64,000 bases of DNA, taken from positions 1,364,001-1,428,000 of the forward strand of contig JACKDW010000002.1 in assembly GCA_020633295.1 (NCBI GenBank), read 5' to 3'. The notes beneath the pieces are model-generated. The model saw nothing but the letters and a program-made list of their open reading frames with translations. It ran no database searches and was not told the origin of the DNA. The stretch is from Myxococcales bacterium (GTDB lineage Bacteria; Myxococcota_A; Polyangia; Nannocystales; Nannocystaceae). The position numbers and the translations under genes are program-made. Shown piece by piece: positions 59,347 to 64,000 of this stretch (position 1 is its first letter; each line of letters opens with the position of its first letter).

Positions 59347-61323
59347 TCACTTCTTGGACACGCAGAAGGCCCGGGCCTGCTTCTCGCCGACCGGGCGCTC
59401 CTGGACCTGACCGCGCACGAACACCACGACCTTGCCCTTGCCGGCGGTCGGCTTGTCGTCAGACCAGTACAGCATGGGCTTGATGCCCGGCTTGCCGCGG
59501 AATTTTGTGATCTCCCCGGACGAGGCCAGCGACCACTTGCTCAGGTTGGCGTAGTTCTGCTGCTTGAGCGCGCGGCAGGTGCTCTTGGCGCCCTCGAGGT
59601 CCGTGATCTTGTTGAGGCGCTTGGTCGTGTAGAGGTTGCCCGACTGCACGAGCAGGCTCATGTCGGGGTTCGAACTCGACGAGTTGCTCTTCTTCGTCTT
59701 CTTCGTCTTCTTCGTGGTCTGGCCGCCGCTGTCGTCGTCGTCGTCACCTTCGTCGTCGTCGTCGCCCTCGTCACCCGACTCGCCGCCGCTCTCCTTCGCG
59801 CCGGACTCGCCGGACTCGCCGGACTCGCCGGACTCACCGGACTCGCCCGAGTCACCAGATTCGCCGGACTCGCCGGACTTGGTATCGCCGGAGTCCTTGG
59901 TGTCGCCGGAGTCCCCGGCGGACTCGGCGGCGCTGTCGTTGGCGGCTTCCTTCGAATCCCCGTCCCCGGCGTCAGCCTTGGCGCTGCTCTCCCCGGCGGA
60001 CTCCTCACCGACCTGAGCGCTGCTGTCTCCTTCGCCAGTCTCACCGTTGCCCTTCATCATGATCGCCGCGGCCGCGCCGGCGCCGCCGAGCGCGACCACG
60101 AGCCCGATGATCAGGCCGATGCGGCTCCCGCCGCTGCGACCGCCCCCGAGCGAGCTCGGCGGCCGCTCATCGGTCACGCCGATCGACCAGCTCTGCTCGT
60201 CGGAGAGCTGCGTGCGTCCACCACCGGCGCCGGCGAGGGAGCCGGGGCCGGCGAAGCTCGGTCCGCCGCCGATCACGGTCGCGCCGCCGCCGCTCGCGGG
60301 GGCCAAGGAGTGGGGCGGGGTCGGGGAATTCGGCGCGAGCGTGTGCACGGCCGCGCCTGCGGCGGGCATGATGATGGCGCCCTGCTGCTCGAAGGGCGCG
60401 AGCGCGGCTTGCAGCTCGCGCGCGCTCTGAAACCGCTCGTCGGGGTTCTTTCGCAGGCAGCGCTCGACGACCGCGACGAGGCCGTCAGGCAGGTCCGGGA
60501 TCATGCTCTTGAGCGGCGTCGGCTCGCGGGTCGAGAGCGCGACGAGCGTCTGCGCCATGGTCGCGCCGCTGAACGGCTGCTGGCCCGAGAGCGCCTGGTA
60601 CAGGATCGCGCCCATCGCCCAGATGTCGGTGCGCGCGTCGACGTTGGCCGCGCCCTCGGCTTGCTCTGGGGACATGTACTCCGGCGTGCCCATGAGCACG
60701 CCGACGCCGGTCTTGCCCGAGCCGGCGCTGGCCTCGGTGAACTTGGAGATGCCGAAGTCGACGAGCTTGACGAGCAGGCGCCCCGGCTCGGGCTCGTTGA
60801 GGAAGATGTTATCGGGCTTGAGGTCGCGGTGGATGATGCCGACGTCATGCGCGGCCGCGAGCCCCTCGAGCGCCTGGCGCATGATCAGCGTGGCGAGCCC
60901 GAACTCGACCCGGCCGCTCGACTTGATGAGGCCCTCGAGCGCCTGGCCGATCATCATCTCCATGACGATGTAGGGCCCGAGGACGCTCTTGCCGAAGTCG
61001 GAGATGTCGCAGATGTGCACGCTGCCGATGCGACCAGCGGCCTGGGCCTCCTTGCGGAAGCGGTCGAGGATGTTCGGGTTGCTCGCGAACTCCGGGTGCA
61101 TCAGCTTGATGGCGAAGTCCTTGGCGACGAGCTCGTGGCGGGCTTTCCAGACCGAGCCCATCCCACCCTCGCCCAGCAGCTTGACGAAGCGGTACTTGTT
61201 GTCGAGCAGCCGCCCCTGGAGCGGCATGTACTTCTCGGACTTGGGGCAGACCAGCACGTCCTCCGCGTGCTGTTCGCCGCAGTGCGGGCAGGGCCCCAGA
61301 GCGCTCGCGTCGGCTGCGTTCAT
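59347..61323 (-). CDS. Transmembrane Ser/Thr protein kinase
   Basis: 658 aa. N-terminal Cys-ribbon remnant (CPHCG...VLVCPKSEK), Hanks-type kinase domain (about 43-310): GEGGMGSV P loop, Lys73, HRDLKPDN (165-172), DFG (189-191) and GTPEYMSPEQAEG activation segment. After a Pro/Gly linker there is one transmembrane helix (about 400-422), a long Ser/Glu/Gly-Asp repeat, a Lys-rich patch (TTKKTKKTKKS) and a C-terminal domain of about 110 residues (NLYTTKRLNKITDLEGAKST ... ARAFC) presumably periplasmic and of unknown function. Confidence 0.9.
   Translation of the reverse strand: MNAADASALGPCPHCGEQHAEDVLVCPKSEKYMPLQGRLLDNKYRFVKLLGEGGMGSVWKARHELVAKDFAIKLMHPEFASNPNILDRFRKEAQAAGRIGSVHICDISDFGKSVLGPYIVMEMMIGQALEGLIKSSGRVEFGLATLIMRQALEGLAAAHDVGIIHRDLKPDNIFLNEPEPGRLLVKLVDFGISKFTEASAGSGKTGVGVLMGTPEYMSPEQAEGAANVDARTDIWAMGAILYQALSGQQPFSGATMAQTLVALSTREPTPLKSMIPDLPDGLVAVVERCLRKNPDERFQSARELQAALAPFEQQGAIIMPAAGAAVHTLAPNSPTPPHSLAPASGGGATVIGGGPSFAGPGSLAGAGGGRTQLSDEQSWSIGVTDERPPSSLGGGRSGGSRIGLIIGLVVALGGAGAAAAIMMKGNGETGEGDSSAQVGEESAGESSAKADAGDGDSKEAANDSAAESAGDSGDTKDSGDTKSGESGESGDSGESGESGESGESGESGAKESGGESGDEGDDDDEGDDDDDSGGQTTKKTKKTKKSNSSSSNPDMSLLVQSGNLYTTKRLNKITDLEGAKSTCRALKQQNYANLSKWSLASSGEITKFRGKPGIKPMLYWSDDKPTAGKGKVVVFVRGQVQERPVGEKQARAFCVSKK
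59803..59875. repeat. 9-bp in-frame repeat in the kinase gene
   Basis: Several GACTCGCCG units (minus-strand coding SGE/SGD) in the juxtamembrane linker of the kinase. Confidence 0.75.
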
Positions 61324-61676
61324 GGTGGGTCAGGTATATCACGCCGCGACCGCCGTACACGGCGCTCGGGCTGGTCAGCGGCCTCCGTGGCCGGTGTGGA
61401 GATGAGCGAATCCGATGCCGCGGCGCTCGGTTCCCGCCCTCACGGTCCGCCTTCTGCGCTCCGCGGGTGGCGGGTCCGCGACGGGCTCGATTCGGGCTCT
61501 CGTGGCCTCGGGAATGACGCTGGCGCGCGCGTGGTTGTTCACCCGTCGAGCCGCGAGCCCCGTGGGATCTCCTGGCGACCTTCGCCACGCGCGCTCCATG
61601 CACGCTCCTCCACGAGGCCTCGATCGCGCGCGGACGTGGGGTGACGGGAGTGGGGCGAAGTATTAAGCAGTGGAGT
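61324..61676. other. Divergent intergenic region, kinase / HtrA-like protease
   Basis: 353 bp; only the short-leader promoter elements near each gene are visible (TATACC for the kinase, TATTAA around 61660 for the protease). No gene supported. Confidence 0.45.
61333..61338 (-). promoter_or_regulatory. -10 hexamer of kinase gene
   Basis: TATACC on the minus strand, 9 nt before ATG 61323. Confidence 0.35.
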
Positions 61677-62858
61677 ATGTCGTACGCGAACGGAGCACGC
61701 AGGAGGGGCGTTCGGGCGCTCGGGGCCGCGGGTCTCTTGATCGGCTTGCTGGGGGCCGCGCCGGCCGTCGCCGGTCCTCCGGGTGGCGCGGAGCCGCGCG
61801 GGGGCCCGCTGCTCGCCGCTTGGCAGCCCGCGTCGGGCGCCGGGGCGCACTGGGAGATTCAGTCGCCCGGGCCGCAGGCGCGCCTGCAGGATGAGCAGAA
61901 CACCATCGACGTGTTCCAGGCGCTCGCGCCCGCGACCGTGTTCGTCAACCAGCTCCAGCGCGTGCGCGACTTCTCGATGCGACCGCTCGAGGTCCCCGCT
62001 GGCGCGGGGTCGGGGTTCATCTGGGACCGCCGCGGGCACATCGTCACCAACTATCACGTGATCGCCAGCGGCGTCCGCGGGACGACCTACTCGGTCACGC
62101 TCTTCAATCACAAGACCTACCCGGCGCGCCTCGTCGGCGGCGAGCCGGCCCGCGACATCGCGGTGCTCAAGATCGACGCGCCGGCCAGCGAGCTGACGCC
62201 GATCCGCGTCCGCAGCGGCCGCGCCCCGCTCGCGGTCGGGCAGAAGACGGTCGCGATCGGCAACCCCTTCGGACTCGATCACACGCTCACGACCGGGGTC
62301 GTCTCTGCGCTGGGTCGCGAGATCGTCGGCTTCGGCGGCATCACGATCCGCGACATGATCCAGACCGACGCGTCGATCAACCCGGGCAACTCCGGCGGGC
62401 CGCTGCTGGACTCGAGCGGCTATCTGATTGGCATGAACACGATGATCTACAGCAAGACCGGCTCGTCCGCGGGGATCGGCTTCGCGGTCCCGGTCGACAC
62501 GATCACGCGCGTCGTCCCGCAGATCATTCAGTACGGGAAGGTCAAGCGCGCGGGTCTCGGGATCTCGTTCGTGCGCGACGAGATCGCGGCGTCCGTCGGC
62601 ATCCGCGGCGTGATCATCGAGAGCGTTCAACGCGGCTCTCCAGCCGCTGGCGCGGGGCTGCGTGGGCTTCGCTGGGCGCGGGATGGGAGCGTCGAGCTCG
62701 GCGACGTGATCCTCGGCATCGACGCGCACGCGATCAACAACTACGACGATCTGTACAACGCGCTCGAGCGCTACCAGGCCGGCGACACCGTGACGGTCAA
62801 GCTCCAGCGCGATGACTCGCTGGTGAGCGTGCGGGTCACGCTGAAGACCCTCGACTAA
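61677..62858 (+). CDS. HtrA/Deg-like trypsin-type protease with PDZ domain
   Basis: 393 aa. Signal peptide (about 1-30), trypsin-like protease with triad His in VTNYHVIAS, Asp in ARDIAVLKI and Ser in GNSGGPLLDSSG, then one PDZ domain (about 290-393: GLGISFVRDEIAASVGIRGVII, ELGDVILGIDAHAI). Periplasmic protein quality control of DegS/HhoA type; only one PDZ domain is present, unlike DegP. ATG 61677 follows GTGGAG. Confidence 0.9.
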   Translation: MSYANGARRRGVRALGAAGLLIGLLGAAPAVAGPPGGAEPRGGPLLAAWQPASGAGAHWEIQSPGPQARLQDEQNTIDVFQALAPATVFVNQLQRVRDFSMRPLEVPAGAGSGFIWDRRGHIVTNYHVIASGVRGTTYSVTLFNHKTYPARLVGGEPARDIAVLKIDAPASELTPIRVRSGRAPLAVGQKTVAIGNPFGLDHTLTTGVVSALGREIVGFGGITIRDMIQTDASINPGNSGGPLLDSSGYLIGMNTMIYSKTGSSAGIGFAVPVDTITRVVPQIIQYGKVKRAGLGISFVRDEIAASVGIRGVIIESVQRGSPAAGAGLRGLRWARDGSVELGDVILGIDAHAINNYDDLYNALERYQAGDTVTVKLQRDDSLVSVRVTLKTLD

Positions 62859-62922
62859 CGCGATCATGATCTAGAGCGAGGTCTCAGGCGGGGCGGGTGA
62901 CGCCCAGGCGCGCGAGACCTGG

Positions 62923-62928
62923 TACCCT
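62923..62928 (+). promoter_or_regulatory. -10 hexamer of hslO
   Basis: TACCCT, 6 nt before GTG 62935. Confidence 0.45.
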
Positions 62929-62934
62929 GTGCGC

Positions 62935-63894
62935 GTGTCCGAGCCCGAGATCGACGAGAACGGCGGCGCTCAGGCCTGGGAGTCGCTCGATCGGCTCGAG
63001 CGCGCGACCTCCCGCGATCTCCACTTGCGCGCGCTCGCGGCCGTGACCAGCGGGCTCGTGCGGGAGGCGTGTGAGCGCCACGAGCTCACGGGCGCCGCCG
63101 CGATCGCGCTCGGCCGAGCGCTGACCGCGAGCTGCCTGATGGCGACGCTCACGAAGCAACGCGATGAGCGTCTGCGGATCGAGCTGCGTGGTGACGGCGC
63201 GCTCGGATCGATCTTGATCGACGCGCACGGCGACGGGCGCACGCGCGGCTGCCTGCCCCGCCGGGCGTCCTTGCCCACGCCCCTGCCCGCTGCGGGGCCG
63301 GCGACGGGCGGACGCGCCACGGTGGGTGAGTTCGTCGGCCGCGCGGGCACCGTGGTCGTGACGCGCGACGTGGGCCTCGAGCACGAGTATCAGGGCGTCG
63401 TGGCGCTGCGCTCCGGCGAGGTCGACGAGGATCTCGAGCACTACCTCACCAGCAGCGAGCAGCTGCCGTCGGCGCTGGGCTGCGCGGTGATCCTCGATCG
63501 GGCCGGGCGGCCGCTGCGGGCCGGCGGCGTGCTCTGTCAGACCTTCCCGGGCGGCGACGCGACGGACATCGAGCGCCTGCGCGAGAGCCTGCGCAGCGGC
63601 ACGCTGCAGCAGCTGCTCTCGCGCCACGAGCGGACGACCTCGGAGCTGATCGGCTACGCGCTCGCGGGCCAGGAGCACGAGTCCATGGGCGTCTCGGCGC
63701 TTCGCTTTCACTGCCACTGCGGCCGCGACACCGCGCGCTCGGTGGTCTCGACGCTGGGCGCCGAGGACATCGACGCGCTCGCCGGCGAGGCCGGGCGCAC
63801 CGAGGTGCGCTGCTCGTACTGCGGGAAGTCCTACGAGCTCACCGCTTCGGAGCTGCGCGCGCTGGCGACGGAGCTGCGCGCGCGCAGGTCGTGA
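62935..63894 (+). CDS. hslO: Redox-regulated chaperone Hsp33
   Basis: 319 aa. N-terminal Hsp33 fold with GAAAIALGRALTASCLMATL, KQRDERLRIELRGDGALGSI and YQGVVALRSGEVDEDLEHYL; the C-terminal zinc switch keeps HCHCGRD and CSYCGKSY (C-x-C and C-x2-C). On oxidative unfolding of the zinc site it becomes a holdase. GTG 62935 is preferred to GTG 62929 because the TACCCT hexamer would then overlap or abut the start. Fits with the nearby HtrA-like protease as proteostasis genes, though separate promoters are likely. Confidence 0.92.
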   Translation: MSEPEIDENGGAQAWESLDRLERATSRDLHLRALAAVTSGLVREACERHELTGAAAIALGRALTASCLMATLTKQRDERLRIELRGDGALGSILIDAHGDGRTRGCLPRRASLPTPLPAAGPATGGRATVGEFVGRAGTVVVTRDVGLEHEYQGVVALRSGEVDEDLEHYLTSSEQLPSALGCAVILDRAGRPLRAGGVLCQTFPGGDATDIERLRESLRSGTLQQLLSRHERTTSELIGYALAGQEHESMGVSALRFHCHCGRDTARSVVSTLGAEDIDALAGEAGRTEVRCSYCGKSYELTASELRALATELRARRS

Positions 63895-63930
63895 TCGACG
63901 ACGCGGCGCTCGCTCCCCGGTGGAATTGAC

Positions 63931-64000
63931 ATGTCACAAGAGCCAGTTCGGTTTCGGATCGTCTCGGCGGAGGAGGGCGTCACGCTGCGTCAGCTGCTGC
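63931..64000 (+). CDS. 5' end of an unidentified gene
   Basis: Only 23 codons are visible from ATG 63931, 36 bp after hslO: MSQEPVRFRIVSAEEGVTLR, then QLL. The pattern of a short beta strand followed by GVTLRQLL resembles the opening of RluA-type pseudouridine synthases (S4-like), but this is a guess on little sequence. The gene continues outside the window. Confidence 0.45.
   Translation, partial: MSQEPVRFRIVSAEEGVTLRQLL

Overview
The window is very GC-rich bacterial DNA with strongly GC-biased third codon positions. Its gene content points to the Myxococcota (myxobacteria, perhaps a Nannocystis- or Polyangium-like lineage). Evidence: many lipoproteins of unknown function, an IgGFc-binding-type lipoprotein, a membrane-anchored Ser/Thr kinase, REC-PATAN and Roadblock/LC7 proteins, an MYXO-CTERM-like tail on a trypsin-like protease, HEAT-repeat proteins and several two-component regulators. 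The assignment is inferred from gene families; no rRNA is present. There are no phage or IS genes, no transposases and no CRISPR array. This is mostly chromosomal core and lineage-specific DNA.

Layout. 1-2.5 kb: lipoprotein, histidine kinase and response regulator operon (minus; the regulator is cut by the window edge). 2.6-8.8 kb: tRNA hydroxylase MiaE, a VOC protein, a REC protein with an unusual tail, an MBL hydrolase divergent from leucyl/arginyl-tRNA-protein transferase, a fatty-acid hydroxylase-family membrane protein and a CapA-like lipoprotein. 8.85-14 kb (minus): dnaA, pyrC, asd, a small unknown gene and dus; the 0.73 kb upstream of dnaA has DnaA-box-like 9-mers. 14.6-22 kb: secreted protease, threonine aldolase, HEAT lipoprotein, DEDDh exonuclease, serine acetyltransferase, and a lone Fis-type HTH protein beside a 1 kb gene-free stretch. 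22.4-25.2 kb: REC-PATAN and two Roadblock genes, possibly with a frameshift, then tRNA-Phe. 25.4-33.7 kb: HEAT-THUMP-methyltransferase fusion, lipoproteins, an ECF sigma factor with a FecR-like partner, and an IgGFc-binding lipoprotein.

34-38.7 kb: two overlapping genes for Hsp90-like (GHKL) ATPase proteins. The first is fused through membrane segments to a transglutaminase-like domain, and the second has a degenerate ATP site. I rate this the best candidate for an undescribed system. 38.7-39.2 kb: two near-identical palindromic elements and a 35-bp repeat array. 39.2-50 kb: nucleotidyltransferase, SpoU methyltransferase, membrane di-heme cytochrome, TPR lipoprotein, flippase-like membrane protein, ClpB, and a thioredoxin-TPR lipoprotein coupled to a gene with two in-frame microsatellites. 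50-64 kb: GT-C-like membrane protein, GMC oxidoreductase, a DksA-like protein missing zinc cysteines, SLP-type phosphatase, TtcA/YjbQ/DUF1244, HD protein, aspartoacylase-like protein, membrane Ser/Thr kinase, HtrA-like protease, Hsp33, and the start of a further gene.

Across the window many first genes of transcription units have a TAnnnT-like -10 hexamer only 6-10 nt before the start codon. This implies frequent leaderless or near-leaderless mRNAs and supports several GTG and TTG starts. In-frame tandem repeats with periods that are multiples of three bases are also frequent.
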